The position numbers were made by a program, and so were the translations under genes. A DNA stretch of 64,000 nt from Aselliscus stoliczkanus (Eukaryota; Chordata; Mammalia; Chiroptera; Hipposideridae): contig CM066732.1 of NCBI GenBank assembly GCA_033961575.1, positions 76,174,687-76,238,686 of the forward strand. The letters run 5' to 3'. Below the pieces are notes generated by a model. That model was not told the origin of the DNA. It did no database searches and saw only the letters and a list, made by a program, of their open reading frames with translations. Each line of letters starts with the position of its first letter. The first letter of the stretch is position 1. Below, piece after piece: positions 42,879 to 55,681 of this stretch.

Positions 42879-43330
42879 GGGTCGGCCGAGTGGCGCATTG
42901 GTTAGGAGCTGGCTTGGGATGCCAGCTCTGAGCAGTAGAGGCCCGGTTCGGATCCCATGTATGAGGGCCAGTGACATTGCCCTCTATAGCTAAGGTGGTG
43001 AACAACAGCTTGCGAGTCGCTGGCGACGGTGGGTTGCAGCCCCTGCTGCAGTGGGCTGCCATAGGCTACAGTGAGTGGCCAACAGCCAGTGTGAGTGCCT
43101 GGCAGCCAGCATGAGCTGCCAAGAGCTGCTGTGAGTGGCTGTCCAGAGGCTGGCAAGCACTGCCTCACCCGGGAAGAGCGCAATGATAATACCAACATGG
43201 GCCAGTGAATCAACGTCCTCCACAGCTAGACTGAAGAACAAAAGGACACCAACTTGTCTGTTCCCCTTCCCTGGTTCCCCAACGCTGTTCCCCTCCCCCA
43301 ATTCCCCAATAAAATCTTTAAAAAAAAATT
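42879..43330 (+). repeat. long GC-rich SINE (group C), sense
   Basis: Head GGTCGGCCGAGTGGCGCATT with box B GGTTCGGATCC, a GCTGCC/GTGAGTGGC body, and the T+ tail CCCCAATAAAATCTTTAAAA. The left duplication is unclear. Confidence 0.9.
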
Positions 43331-44000
43331 TTTTTTAAACAGCAGATTCTATAATGTGTATTTAAAGGCTATAGTCTTGAAAAAGCAAGACCCATCAAAA
43401 ATAGAAGTAGCTTTATTTTTCCCCTCATAAGTATAAAAATAATAGGAGCTTCTTCTGAAAGGTCTTAGGAAAATTGGATTGCACTTATCACATTTTGTTA
43501 AAATCATCTTATTATTTCAATAAGCGCTTGTTGTTAAGAAGCTATTATGTGCAAATTTTTATACACAATATCCTTAAACTGGCCCTGTGTGGTAAGCATC
43601 AACTCTAGCTTGTAAATAAGGAAAGCGAGGTTCATAGAAACTTCCAAAGGCCACATGTTAATAATGTTAATACATGATGGGTCTGTGTGTGTGCATGTGT
43701 GCATGTGTGTATGTGTGTGTGTCTGTGTGTGAGTGATTTATGCCCAGGGCTATTAAGCAGGAAGCTCAGTGTGCTTCCTTCTGTTAAGCGGCTCCTAACC
43801 AGGATGACCATTCTTGATGATTCTGATTCAGGAGATCTGCAATGGAGCCTGGACATCCTTACTAGTAAGTTATGTTTTTTTTACAGTTATAGTTCCACAA
43901 TACCAGACAGTCTCCTTTTCTTGACTTAGAGAAAAGTACAAGCAGTTCTGAACCTTTTGCTTAGGGAGCCAAGTTGTGTGTGCCCATGTAATTGACTTTT
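43331..44000. other. intergenic DNA with a (TG)n-like run
   Basis: An imperfect TG/CATG tract lies at 43683-43732. The remaining sequence shows no gene. Confidence 0.4.
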
Positions 44001-44112
44001 TTTTTTTTTTTTTTTTTTGAGGGCAGTGTCACTGGCCCTCATAAGTGGGACCCGAACTGGGACCGCTGTCTTCCCAAGCCAGCGCTTAACCGCCGCGCCA
44101 CTCGGCCGGCCC
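44001..44112 (-). repeat. short tRNA-derived SINE (group A)
   Basis: Poly-T and antisense unit with a perfect duplication GTAATTGACTTTT at 43988-44000 and 44113-44125. Confidence 0.94.
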
Positions 44113-44387
44113 GTAATTGACTTTTGACAGCAAATCAGCACTAAATGTGGAAGCCCTTTCTGCATAGACCTGCTTGTTAAGCTCAGGGCAAATCCTTCTG
44201 TGGTTAGGGTCTCAATTTGTCTCCAGGGTTCCTCACTTCCCTGCTGCCTACCTTTTGGTCCTGGGACATCTTGAATGTGGACTGCAAGCCCCTGGCATCC
44301 TCAGGCTGTGGGCTCAAGTTGAATGAAGGGCAAGGAAAGAGAGATCAGGACTAAGCTAACCAATGCTGGGAAATAAAAGAAAGAGGG

Positions 44388-44502
44388 CAGAGGAAAGAGA
44401 AGGAGGAAAAGGAAGGGGAGGGAGGGAGAGAGAGAGAGAGAGACAGACAGAGAGAGAGAGGAGGAAGGGAGGGAGGGAGGGAGGGAGAGAGAGAGAGAGA
44501 AG
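44388..44502. repeat. (GA)n / (GGGA)n purine tract
   Basis: About 115 bp of almost uninterrupted purines on the + strand, with GAGA and GGGAGGGA blocks. Such mirror-like purine tracts can form triplex DNA. ORFs on the opposite strand are Ser/Leu/Pro low-complexity. Confidence 0.88.
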
Positions 44503-44519
44503 AATCTGACAAAGAAATA

Positions 44520-45320
44520 TTTTGTGATTATAGAGTAATGAGACTCATTTTTCTTGTGTGGCTGATAATCCATCTCTGAAGGCAGTTTTATTAGGGGAGT
44601 CCCAAATATATATTTTAAACATTTAGAAATGTCACATAAAAGGAAACAGGACTGTAATGATACTAAAGGAGAAAGGTTGGACTAGTGCCAAGATGGAAAG
44701 ATTTTTCATTCTGTGGAATCAAGGTCACCATTGGCTTTGAGGTCTTGCATTTGGTTGCCACTCAAGCTAAATCTTGACAGCATGAACAGCCCTGAGGTGA
44801 AGTATGAAAGGCTAAAGCGTGCAGTCAGAATGGAGGTTGGTGTATGCACTTTGAAGGGAAGGCTATTTCAAATAGTATCCAGCTGCAGGATGAAGTTGCT
44901 GATGCAGGCAATGGCAGCTCAAGAATGCAGATGCCCATCTGTTTCAGAGGCGCCTATAAGACCAATAACCTAATTATTAGTGCTTATGTATGCCAAAGGA
45001 CAACTTGTACTGAATTGAATAGTTTATAATTTTTATAAATAGTCATAGAGTGACCCTAGCTGTTCAAATATCTTCTTACACATAACTGAAAAATGTCCTA
45101 AAATTGATAAAACGCAGTATTGGTAAGTATGTAGAGAAACGGGAGTCTTCACTCGTTATTGGTAGGAGTGGGAGTTGGTACAAGCATTTGGAAGGTAATT
45201 TAGGACTATTAAATGTTTTAATGTTTGTATTATTTGATTTAGTAGTACACTTCTACAAATTTATCCTTCAGAAATACTTGCTTAAGTTTATAATGATAAA
45301 TGTACAAGGATATGCATTTA
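44520..45320. other. unannotated intergenic DNA
   Basis: ORFs at 44713-44973 and 44844-45029 overlap in different frames and resemble no protein I know. I see no repeat signature. Confidence 0.3.
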
Positions 45321-45328
45321 GTATTTTT

Positions 45329-45436
45329 TAAATTTATTTTATTTTATTTAATTATTTTTTTTGAGGGCAGTGTCACTGGCCCTCATATATGGGACCGAAC
45401 TGGGGCCGCTGGCTTCCCAAACCACTCGGCCGGCCC
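45329..45436 (-). repeat. group A SINE lacking the box A region
   Basis: T-rich start, then GAGGGCAGTGTCACTGGCCC through GGCTTCCCAAACC. It then jumps straight to ACTCGGCCGGCC, missing the 'agcgcttaaccaccgcgcc' block. Duplication AGTATTTTT at 45320-45328 and 45437-45445. Confidence 0.9.
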
Positions 45437-45947
45437 AGTATTTTTCAAACATTTTTTTGATGGAACAAAACACATTCAAAAAAGCTTATTATATAGACAT
45501 ATATAGTTTAATGAATAATTATGAAGTGAACATTCATGTCACCAATACTCACATCAAGAAAGATAACCATGCCAGTTCCCTAGAAGTCCCTACACGTCCT
45601 CAGTTTCAATCCTACTTCTCTCATGTAGAGATAACCTCTTTCCTGACTCATAATTGCTAGAACTGAGCCATCTAATATAGCAGCCACTAGCCGCACGTGA
45701 CTAATAAGTCCTTGAAATGTGACCAGTTGGAATTAGGATGTGCTGTAAGTGTAAAATTCACACTTTTACACTTAGTAGTCAATAGAAACTGAAGAGTTAG
45801 TATAAAAATAAGAATGTAAAGTATTTCATTAATAACTCTTACTATTGATTACATATTTAAATAATATTTTGAATATATTGTGTTAAAATATATATTAATT
45901 TTACCTGTTTATTTTCCCTTGGTTTAATATAATGACTAGATAATTTA

Positions 45948-46060
45948 TGTATTTTTTTTTTTTTTTGAGGGCAGTGTCACTGGCCCTCGTATGTGCGACC
46001 CGAACCGTGGCCGCTGGCTTCCCAAGCCAGCGCTTAACCACCGTACCACTCAGCCGGCCC
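45948..46060 (-). repeat. short tRNA-derived SINE (group A)
   Basis: Antisense unit with the longest perfect target duplication of its group here: TAATGACTAGATAATTTA at 45930-45947 and 46061-46078 (18 bp), indicating a relatively recent insertion. Confidence 0.95.
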
Positions 46061-46218
46061 TAATGACTAGATAATTTAAAATTACATTTAGAGCTTGCTT
46101 TTGTGGCTCACGTTATATTTATATTGGGCAGCACAGCTCTACAAGTAACCACTATTTTGACTTCGATAATAATTTTCTTCCTTTTCTTTAGATTTTTTGC
46201 CACCTGTGTATGCATCTA

Positions 46219-46297
46219 TTGGGTTGTTGGAAAAGTCATGATGCATTTTTGCAACGAAAAACAGAAAAAATATGTCATGATTTTTCCGACAACCCAA
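46219..46297. mobile_element. palindromic mariner miniature element, third copy
   Basis: TTGGGTTGTTGGAAAAGTCA at the left and its near reverse complement ending CGACAACCCAA at the right. TA flanks at 46217-46218 and 46298-46299. Confidence 0.92.
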
Positions 46298-46499
46298 TAT
46301 AAAATAATATAGTTTTGCCTAATTTTAAAATTTATATAAATGGAAAATGCTTTATATAGTGCATGTTGCTTCTTTTGCTTTTGTTTGTGCAATTAATCCT
46401 GCTTTTACATGTAGCTGTAATTTATTTATTTTCATTGCTTTTTATGGTATTCCATTTTATGAATATACATTACAATTTGTTTATACACTCCACTACAGA

Positions 46500-47580
46500 T
46501 TGTTGTCTTTTATCAGTTTTGAAAAATTCTTGGCCATTGGATCTTCAAATATTTCTTTTTTTTTTTTTTAGATGGCAGTGTTACTGGCCCTCATATGTGG
46601 GACCCCAACCAGGGCCGCTGGCTTCCCAAGCCAGTGCTTAACCACCGCGCCACTCGGCGGGCCCAAATATTTCTTTTGCTTCAATTTCTCCCTTCTCTGC
46701 TTCTGGGATTCCAATTACAAGTATGTTAGACCATTTGATATTTTTTTCCACAAACCTGTTCTGTTTTTTTCCCCTCTTTGTGTTTCAGTTTGGATACTTA
46801 TGAGTGTATTGATCTATTTTTGACTCTGTGATCTTATTCCCTGCTTTTCTAATCTATGATTACACCCATCTAATGAATTCCTCACTTCTGGTATCATGTT
46901 TTTCATTTCCAGCATTTTCATTAGATTCCTTTCTTTCTTTTTTTTTTTTATAGTTCCCATGTTTCTATTGAAATCCTTCACCTCTTCAGACATGTTTTTA
47001 TCTTTCCCACTACATACTTCAACAAGTTTGTTACAGTTATCTTAAAGACTTAGTCTGATAATTTCAACATCTGGGACATCTCTGGGTCTGTTTCTATTGA
47101 CTACTTATTAATATTTTTATGACCATGAGTCACATTTTTTTGTTTTTACATATGTCTTGCAATACTTAATTGCGTTCTCGGCATTTGCTATAATATTGTA
47201 GTAGAGGCTGAGGGAAATAACATTTACTTTCAGAAAGGTGCACACCCTTTTGCATATCAGGCTACTAGAGTGGGGCTGATCTGTCATTGAGCTTGCTGTG
47301 CATTCTTTTGCAGTTTGGTTTAATCACCACTGGCCTCAAATATTTGGGGTGGGATCTGGACTATCTCTTTAGAGGGGCCTGTATCTGAGTACTGGTGAGA
47401 CTCCAGGGATCTTCTTGTGCTTCACAGCTTACCTACCAGCTGTGGACCTATTGGATATCTTTCCTTGCTTTACGGATCAACTACCGATTTTCTGGGTTTT
47501 TGGGAATTTGTCTTTGCTCTCCATTCCTGCCATCTCTCATACTAATTTTTTTTTTTTAAAGGGCTTCCCTGAAACATCAG
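46500..47580 (-). repeat. old L1 fragment (interrupted by SINEs)
   Basis: The + strand carries L1 antisense text: 'tttcttttgcttcaatttctcccttctctgcttctgggattcc', 'tcatgtttttcatttccagcattttcattagattcc' and 'cttagtctgataatttcaacatctggg'. Decayed, with no usable frame. Confidence 0.55.
46560..46663 (-). repeat. short tRNA-derived SINE (group A) within L1
   Basis: Antisense unit with perfect duplication CAAATATTTCTTTT at 46546-46559 and 46664-46677. Confidence 0.94.
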
Positions 47581-47586
47581 TCTTTT

Positions 47587-47741
47587 TATTTTTTATTTTT
47601 TTATAAGTGGTTTTTATTTACTGTTAGCCACTTTTTTTTTTTTTTTGAGGGCAATGTCACTGGCCCTCATATGTGGGACTCGAACCGGGGCCGCTGGCTT
47701 CCGAGGACAGTGCTTAACCACTGCGCCACCTGGCCGGCCCT
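47587..47741 (-). repeat. short tRNA-derived SINE (group A) with long T-rich tail
   Basis: Antisense unit behind an unusually long, impure tail (47587-47645). Duplication AACATCAGTCTTTT at 47573-47586 and 47742-47755. Confidence 0.92.
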
Positions 47742-48274
47742 AACATCAGTCTTTTAGTTAGAAGCCTGGAAAGTAATAGCCCACTTTATTACTTGCCATT
47801 AAAATTTAGCTAGCAGAAGAAACTACATTTCCAGGACAATGTTTGCCTTTAAGATACTTACTTGTTTTCACTAAATCCTCAGCATAAATAATATAAAAAT
47901 GTAATTAAATCTAAGAATTTTGTATACCTTACCAACATCTTCTAAAGCTTATTACAATTAGCAACACAGCCAGAATTTTGTTTATTTTTAATTGATATGG
48001 TAGTGGAGGATCACAATATTTTAAACACAAAATTCTGGTCAAAAAGTATACTTACAACTGAAATAATACCACAGCAGGTATAAATTGTCAACTAGGAATA
48101 TATGGAAGATAGTGAGACTTTGAGATGTAGTAACAGATGATAAATCTAGCATTTCCAATGGATCATTTTAGCAGATAATAATATCCAATACTAGTGGGAA
48201 AAGCAGTGAGAGATTGCAAAGTAAAACATTTTGAATGCTTGAAAGTTCGTTTTTCTTGAATGCTTGAAAGTTTT

Positions 48275-48694
48275 GTTTTGTTTTTTAAATATTTTATTGG
48301 GGAATTGGGGGAGGGGAACAGACAAGTTGCTATCCTTTGGTTCTTCAGTCTAGTTGTGGAGGACATTGCTTCACTGGCCCATGTTGGTATTGTGATCATT
48401 GTACTCTTCCCTGCTGAGGCAGGTCAGTTGCCGGTCGTTGGACAGCCGCTCATGGCAGCCTGTGCTTGCTGCTGGCCACTCACAGTAGCTTACGGCAGCC
48501 CACTGCAGCCCCACTGCAGCCTATGCCTTCACTGGCGACTCACCGCAGTCCAGCTCCAGGTCGAGCTGTTGTTCACCATCTTAGCTGTAGAGGGCGCAGT
48601 GTCACTGGCTCATGTGGGTTCCGAACCAGCGGTCCTGCTGCTCAGAGCCTGTGCTCCCAAGCCAACTCTTAACCAAAGAGCCACTTGGTCGGCC
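48275..48694 (-). repeat. long GC-rich SINE (group C)
   Basis: The minus strand ends CCCCAATAAAATATTT, with the usual TCTTT changed to TATTT. Duplication TGCTTGAAAGTTTT at 48261-48274 and 48695-48708. A 155-codon frame across it is an artefact. Confidence 0.93.
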
Positions 48695-49183
48695 TGCTTG
48701 AAAGTTTTTATGGCCATGTGCTTTTGAAGCTCCCTGCTTTTGCCTCCAGGGAAGCCTATAGGAAAATTCAGTTTTGATTTAAGAAAAATTTAATTTAGCA
48801 TCAAGGTTTGTTCAATGCTGAGAATCCAGAGACAATTCTGGATTTACATTTTCTTGTTTCCCTTTCTGTGACTGGAGAATTTATCAGATTTATTCTCATT
48901 ATCCATTGATTTTTAAGAACAATCTCTAACTTTCGACAAGGCTCTTTTGAGAAATATCTGTTATTTTTTTGTGGTTTTAATAAAAGTTTATGCTTTTTCA
49001 GTTGTGTAAAGTTTAGAAAATTGATTCTTTTTTTTCTTGCTTGATTCAACTGTCAAGTCAAAAAATTATCAGAGGCAACATTAATATTTGACTTTAAGAA
49101 AAATTTTGTTTTTTAAAATGGGAAACAGCCATGGTCTTTGGTTATACATTGCTTTAATGCTACAATGGCATAGTTGGCTCTTT

Positions 49184-49283
49184 TAGGGAGGGCACAGCTC
49201 ACAGTGGCCCATGAAGGGATTGAAACAGCAACCTTGGTGTTATCAGCACCATTCTCTAACCAACTGAGCTAACCAGTCACCCC
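49184..49283 (-). repeat. tRNA-derived SINE (group E, tRNA-Ile-like)
   Basis: Antisense head 'ggtgttatcagcaccattctctaaccaactgagctaacc', the same family as 34986 and 35790. No poly-T start remains, so it is truncated or old. Confidence 0.8.
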
Positions 49284-49289
49284 AAATTT

Positions 49290-51170
49290 TGACTTTTTGT
49301 CTTATCTTCTTCAAAGCTTTTTGGAATTGCCAAACAAGGACACAGGTGGTTTCATTGATTGAATATTTGTTGTGATCAAAATGAAAATGCTGATTTATAA
49401 ATATTTCTAGTTGGTACAATGCTAGGTCTAAAAACTTCAGTATACATAAAAATAGAAACCATTTGTCATGCCTATAAACATGCAAATAACTATTCTATAA
49501 GAAAAATGTAAATACAAGGAATACAAAAAACTATTTTCATGAATTAAACCACAGCTACTTTTGCTTTAGTACCAAGTATGACAAGATTTTATTTCAACTT
49601 TTTAATGGGAATATTTTCAGTCATTCAGAAAAGCTGAAGGAATGGTACAAGTAATACTATATACCCTCTAATTAAGTTTACAAATTGTTAATATTTTCTG
49701 ACAATTCTAAAAAAATTATAAGACATCGTCTATTTGGGCAGTTGAGAATTATATTTTCTTTTTTTTTTTTTTGTAGTTTGCTTCTTGGTGATTAGTTACA
49801 GAGACTAAAAAACACTATGACAGAATTATCCCCTCACATGATATCTGCCACTTGTGACCCATTCACCTAGGGCATGGGTTCTCTTGGAACATAGCAAGAG
49901 GAGACTAGGAGAAGAAATCAGTGACTGTTTTTCCTCTATACAGTGTCTTTCCCCCCATTTTGATGAGTACTTGCTGGTCTGAAGAATTAACCATGTGCAT
50001 CAAGGCAGGTGAATTCAATGTTCTTATCTTCTTAGTAGGTGAAGAAAGTTTAATATTTCTAGGGTTTTCCGGTATACTGTATTATCCATCAGAAATTTCG
50101 CTATGATTTTGGGTTCTATTTCCCACAAACCTGTCTTCAGGGTTAATGGTTTATAGCACTCTCATTCAGATAAGAAGGATTGGCACTGGAGGATTTATGA
50201 TATCTAACCTAATTTTCCATCACCATACTTGACCTTGGCCTTACAAGTTATAGCCCCTACAAAGCAATCAATTGCTACCCGATAGAGGCAAATGATCCTC
50301 TTTAACTCTAGGGCAATAGCTAATAAGGTCTTGTGTGATAATTATGATGTATCCACTGTCAGCTATGATTGCATGTGCCTCTCTGAAGCTCCCCTGCATT
50401 GATGGATGCAACTTGTATGACAGGAAGCCAGTTCCAGAGGCTTTCTTCTTTTATCTTTAGCCTCACCAGGGCTCCTAGCATGGGATTGATGAAGTCATTT
50501 TTCTTTCATTGTGGTCTTCTATAATGAAATATGGTAAAAATTCATCTTCTCTTGAGCATGCCATTTTTTTCTTGTCAGATCTGTAGTCTTTCCTTGACTG
50601 AAACAATTTATCTACAAAAACAGTGGCCTTGAACTTCCCTTTTGATTCAAGGAACTCTGGATTAGCCAAGAGGAGTTTTCATCTATAAATTTAGTAGAGG
50701 GTCTGCCCTTTCCTTAGCCAAGACATTCAGTTTCCCTTTTAACAAATTTGACAGAAGAAGAAAGGTTTGTTATGGAATACTTCAAACTGTCTCACCCTTC
50801 AAGCATTATTGACCAAACTCTAGGTATGTTATGTTGGGAGAAATCAAAACTAATTTCTCTGTATGTCCCAGGATTGAAGGATGCCTTAACCATTAGTAGA
50901 CATGAGGATGCAATAGATCCTCTTCATTTAAAGAAGTCACCACTTATGAATTCGAGGAACCCTCAGAGACAAGTGAAGCCACTTGTGACTTTTCTGAAGT
51001 GAAAAACCTATTTGCATGTCCTTTAAAGTATTAAATTATAGACAGTACTGGATTTAATATTAATGTGTGAAAGTAGCTGGGACAGATGAGAAGATTCTAT
51101 ATCCTGATGTCTAGCCCTGCCACAGTGATACACACATACATACATGCATACATACATATTTAAATATATT
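49290..51170. other. unannotated intergenic DNA
   Basis: No gene I can support. Two frames, 50475-50669 (minus) and 50748-51002 (plus), face away from each other and look protein-like in composition. They are short and unfamiliar and could be fragments of a decayed retroelement. Confidence 0.3.
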
Positions 51171-51187
51171 TTCCATTGGCTTTTCTT

Positions 51188-51648
51188 TTCTTTTTTTTAA
51201 AAAAGATTTTATTGGGGAATTGGGGGAAGGGGAACAGCGTTGGGAACTGAGGAAGGGGAACAGACAAGTTGCTGTCTTTTTGTTCTTCAGTCTAGTTGTG
51301 GAGGACATTGCTTCACTGGCCCATGTTGGTATTGTCATTGCTCTCTTCCCCGGTGAGGCAGATCGGTCACCGGCCTCTGGACGGCCGCTCATGGTGGCTC
51401 TTGGCAGCTCATGCTGGCTGCTGGCCACTCACGCTGGCTGCCGGCCACTCGATGTAGCCTATGGCAGCCACTGCTGCAGCTATGCTGGCGACTCACAGCA
51501 GCCCAGCTCCAGGTGGAGCCGTTGTTCACCATCTTAGCTGTAGAGGGCAGTGTCACTGGCCCTCATATGTGGGATCTGAACCAGGGCCCTGCTGCTCACA
51601 GCCAGTGTCCCAAGCCAGCTCTTAACCAACATGCCACTCGGCCAGCCC
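51188..51648 (-). repeat. long GC-rich SINE (group C)
   Basis: Complete copy with the T+ end (CCCCAATAAAATCTTT on the minus strand). Perfect 16-bp duplication TCCATTGGCTTTTCTT at 51172-51187 and 51649-51664. Confidence 0.95.
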
Positions 51649-51669
51649 TCCATTGGCTTTTCTTGGTAG

Positions 51670-53920
51670 TACTTGATTTCAATTCACTTTGTATCTGAAG
51701 TTCAATTTGCATCTGAAATTCTATTTGTTTTTGTGTTTGCACAGATGTATTGCCTAAATAAAGGTATATTAAACATTTCTTGGCAGAGGAAGATGAAGAT
51801 CCCTGATTTAAATAAGGCAGCATGGTTTGGTTGTCATATTAAATGTGGGGCCTCCTATTGTCAAAGATGATATTGCAACATGATTATGATTTGTTCTTAG
51901 GCAACATTTATATGTGACTCAAGATAACTGCCTATTAGTACAAATGGAATCCCATCAATCGTAATGACCCAAATGATACTGGTTCTTATCCCACCCACTC
52001 CAGCAGGACTTTACCCTGTGAAGTATTTCTGGATCCTCCAGGAGTCTTCTTCCCTGGGCACAGAAATGAACACCCTCTAGCTTGACACTGCTGCTGCCTT
52101 GCCATCTCCACAGGGTATGCTTAGGGTCCTGCCATCACCTATTGCATCCCAGTGCCATGTGTCTGAGTCCTGAGTCCGACATTGTCCCTGATGCCCCAGG
52201 GTTTTCATAGAGGCACCTGTATGCCATCTGTGAGGTAGAGAACAATGCTCTTGCCCTTGAAGCTTGGTGATGCTCTCAGCTAGTGGGGTTGTAAAGCATT
52301 CCTTGCCCAAGCATATCACCTGAAACTTTCCATTTTATGCCACCTATATTCCACAGAACTCTGTTATGGGTCCACTGGGGGTGGGCCTGGGGAGAGTTTT
52401 TTTTTCATCTTGCCAGTTGGGGGAGAGACCATCAGCACATCACAGCAGGTACCTCAGCCAGGTCTGTGTGTTGTTGCTTTAGGCTGTTCCATTGGGCTAT
52501 CCTTGAATTGGGCCAGCCAGTGGGGTCCAGAGTTTGAAAAGAATTCATGCAGTTGGGTTGGACAGTCTAATTACATCAAGGTGGCCACGCATTTGGAGGT
52601 TGGGCTACACAATCATATTAAGGGTGGCCAGACACTCAGGAGCTGGGGCTCCCCAGGCAAAGATGACTCATTAAGCTGATAAAATATATGGATGCAGGCC
52701 AATTATATGCTTACATTAAGAACACCTTGTACCATCACTGTTCAGTACAGTCAATTCAAATCAACAGCAGGAAGCAGGTAGTACTCACAGGGCTTGCGGA
52801 ACAAAGACTGAATTATTAAAATTTAAAAACTTGGAGGAGGGGCCCTGTGGAGTAGAACCCAGACCTATGAGGATGAGGTACAGCTCTGCTGGCACCAGTG
52901 TCTGGGAGCTTGGAGAAGAGGACCTGTGTGCTTGAGAACCACACTTCTAGGATATAGGAAGGAGGCACCAGCTGGGATGAAGCTAGTAATACAAGCATTG
53001 GAAAAACTGCAAACTGGATTTAAATGCTGCTATTGGTGGCAGGGCAGCAACATTGCTGGTGTGATGCTCCCAGGACTTGTGACCACACAGGAAGGAGTCC
53101 CTTCTCTCTCTTGCAGCCCCTCAGTCTCCCTCTAGCACCCCTTCTTGGCAAAGCATAACAGGGAGACTGCTAGCCAAGAGGAAATGTGGCTTGCAGAGCT
53201 CCAGCCTCAGCACACAGGGCATAGAGGGATGGGTTTGGAGCTGAGAGATTATAGCTTAGTAACTGGCACACACCTCAATGGTATCTAAATTCAGATTGTT
53301 TCAAGTTGTGTCAGCCAGCATTATAGGTTAGGCTTACAGATTTCGACTACTTAAGGAACAACCTGGTGACTAAAGAAAGACTTATTGCAAGATGACATTT
53401 GAATTGCTCAAGGGAGATGAGACAGATAAAATATCACAGAGTTGGTGATAGGAAATAAGTCTTTCCTATAATAAGATGTTCCTTATGCAAACCAGTGGAA
53501 GAAAGGTGTTCTAGGCAGAAGGAACAATGGGTTCAGAGGACAAAAAGTGGGCCTAAACCCTTAAGTAGGCGAAGTTGCATGAAAACTCTCGGGGCAAAGC
53601 CTGAGCTCCCCAAGAGTTTGGGCCTCCAAGGACAAGGCAGGAGTAGGGGCATGGGTGACTAAGGAGAGCAGAAGGTTCCCCCAGGACGAGTGGCCTCCTG
53701 GAGATCTCACCTTCAGAGTAATTAAGACCCTTCATCTGTTTTTTTCTGTTTAAGGATAATGTTTTATGCTGGACAGACTTGGGCAAGTTAATTAAAATCT
53801 CTGAGAAGAGAATATTGGTTCATTTGACAAATAAGGGGACTGAGGCCTCAAAAAGGTAAGCAACTTGCCCACGATCACTGAATCAGTGACTCCAGTGACC
53901 TAATTTCCTACTGGACATCT
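51670..53920. other. unannotated intergenic DNA
   Basis: No recognisable gene. A weak internal similarity ('ttacatcaaggtggccacgcatttgg' and 'catattaagggtggccagacactcagg', 52570-52640) suggests a small local duplication. Confidence 0.35.
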
Positions 53921-53929
53921 CCACCTGGA

Positions 53930-54295
53930 TATTACTATGGATTCTCCAACTGAGCACCTTCCAATGTGCACTCCTTCCCTTCCCCCATGCCTAGCTCCAG
54001 ACCTCCTTGCTGGATTCCTAAAGTCCCTTGGTAAATGTATGGCCTGGGTTCCTTCCTTCTTCTTGCCTCCACATCCTCACCTCACCCCATAAGATCAATT
54101 GTAGATTTGACTTGCTAAATATTCATTCTCTACTCTCTGTCATTGCTGGCTTGTCTTTGTTCAAGCACTCACTTGATTGTTGCTAAAACTTTCTTATGGT
54201 CTCCCTACTCTCAGCTTTGTCCTCCTCCAATTCAGCCACAATTCTGAGTCCAGAGGAAGCTTTCAGAATTGCAGCAATCACGTAATTCCCCTTCT
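53930..54295 (+). repeat. old CT-rich retroelement-like fragment
   Basis: Resembles the stretch at about 2820-2990 in style and phrasing ('cccctagacacctccact' against 'ggacatctccacctgg', and 'ctcctccaattcagccac'). Family not assigned. Confidence 0.35.
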
Positions 54296-54301
54296 TTAGA
54301 C

Positions 54302-54450
54302 TTTTTTTGTTGTTGTTAGCTGAGCAATCCTGCCACCTGTTGGCAGCTCAGTGGCAGCTCAGCTCAGGATGAGCATTGAACTGCTGTTGGTCGGAGCTCA
54401 GCTGGCACTCTTGAGTGAGCTCTTAACCAACTGAGCCACTCAGCCGGCCC
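54302..54450 (-). repeat. tRNA-derived SINE (group B)
   Basis: Antisense unit after a TTTTTTTGTTGTTG tail, ending CACTCAGCCGGCCC. The flanks TTTAGACTTTTT and TAGGACTCTTTT may be a decayed duplication. Confidence 0.88.
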
Positions 54451-54454
54451 TAGG

Positions 54455-55665
54455 ACTCTTTTAATGCAAAGGGCAGGAGCTCAGTTCAAATTAGCTCAAG
54501 CCCCCAAAGGGAATTAATTTGTTGACTTATTTAACTGGTAAATCTGTGGGTGGAGCTGGATCCAGGGATATAGATATTATTTTTTCTCTCTTCCCCCTTC
54601 TGTTTTGCTAATCTCTGTGTTGGCCACACTCTCTTCTGTTTCAAGATGTGCTTCCTGTTGCATAGGAGGTGAAGGGCAGCACGACCACTGACAGCTCTGA
54701 GCTTGTCGTCCCAGCCCAGTCACCCTGGGGGAATGAGAGTTTCTCTCTTTCAACATCTGTCTACAAAATCCTGAGGAAAGACTCTGATTTGTTCTGATTT
54801 ATTCATTTGTCCTCCTTGCACTATGCTACCCCCAATCTCTGTGGCCAGGAGGTGGGGAAACACAGGTTACAAAGGGCAGGTTCAGAAGCCCGTTCCTATG
54901 GTTAAGGAGGTGGAGTACTGTGATTGCCAGTTCCTCCCAAACCACAGAATTGGGAGGGCAGTTACCCAAAGAAAATGGGGGGTGTTATAATTTGAATATG
55001 GAGGAAAGGTATGTTGGGCAGACAAAAAAAAAAAAAAAAGAAAAGAAAAAGACAACCAGAGATTGCTCTACTAGTACCCCCGACACAACTAACCATTACT
55101 ATCACACCTCCATCCCTTTTTATTGGGCAACTACTGTGTTCTAGGCATAGGGCCAGCCCTTTATATTCACAGCCGCTTTCTGAAAATTAAATAGAACACT
55201 TTCCATTTTATAGAAGAGGAAACTGACACGTAGAGCACTTAACGCACTTGCTCAAAATCACAGGGCTAGTCTGTCTGACTTCAGGCCATGTACTTTACAC
55301 TAACTGTACTGAACATCTCCTGGCTGGGGAGTCCTCTGTCTTGCCATTGCATGTTAACTATGGCTCACAGATGACCCTATGAAGGACTGACTGGAAGACT
55401 GCATGGCTTTTTTAAAATTGCCCTTCAGTCACATTGATTGACTTATGTTTTTATAATGCTGAAGAGGTGCATTTTTATGACCCAGGCTGTGGAATGAGGT
55501 TAATGAAGCAGTACTTTCCTCCCATGGCCTGAATATGGCTGTTGAGATGAAGATGAGGAGGGCTAAGCTGTTTAATAAGAACAGGGCTGCAAAAACACAT
55601 GCCAGGAAGACCAAAGCACACCTATGGACATTTTAAAATTCAGTGTTGCAAAAGTGCAGTTTTTA
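54455..55665. other. unannotated intergenic DNA
   Basis: About 54480-54560 resembles the unnamed repeat near 23540. A short A-rich run lies at 55024-55048. No gene. Confidence 0.35.
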
Positions 55666-55681
55666 AAAACAGAAGCCTACA

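Noticed and set aside
44301..44573. Ser/Leu/Pro-rich 90-codon minus-strand ORF
   Set aside because: Pure translation of the GA-rich purine tract.
50475..51002. Divergent pair of small ORFs as a possible gene pair
   Set aside because: Short, without recognisable motifs, splice context or promoter features. More likely chance or a decayed retroelement; left as unannotated.
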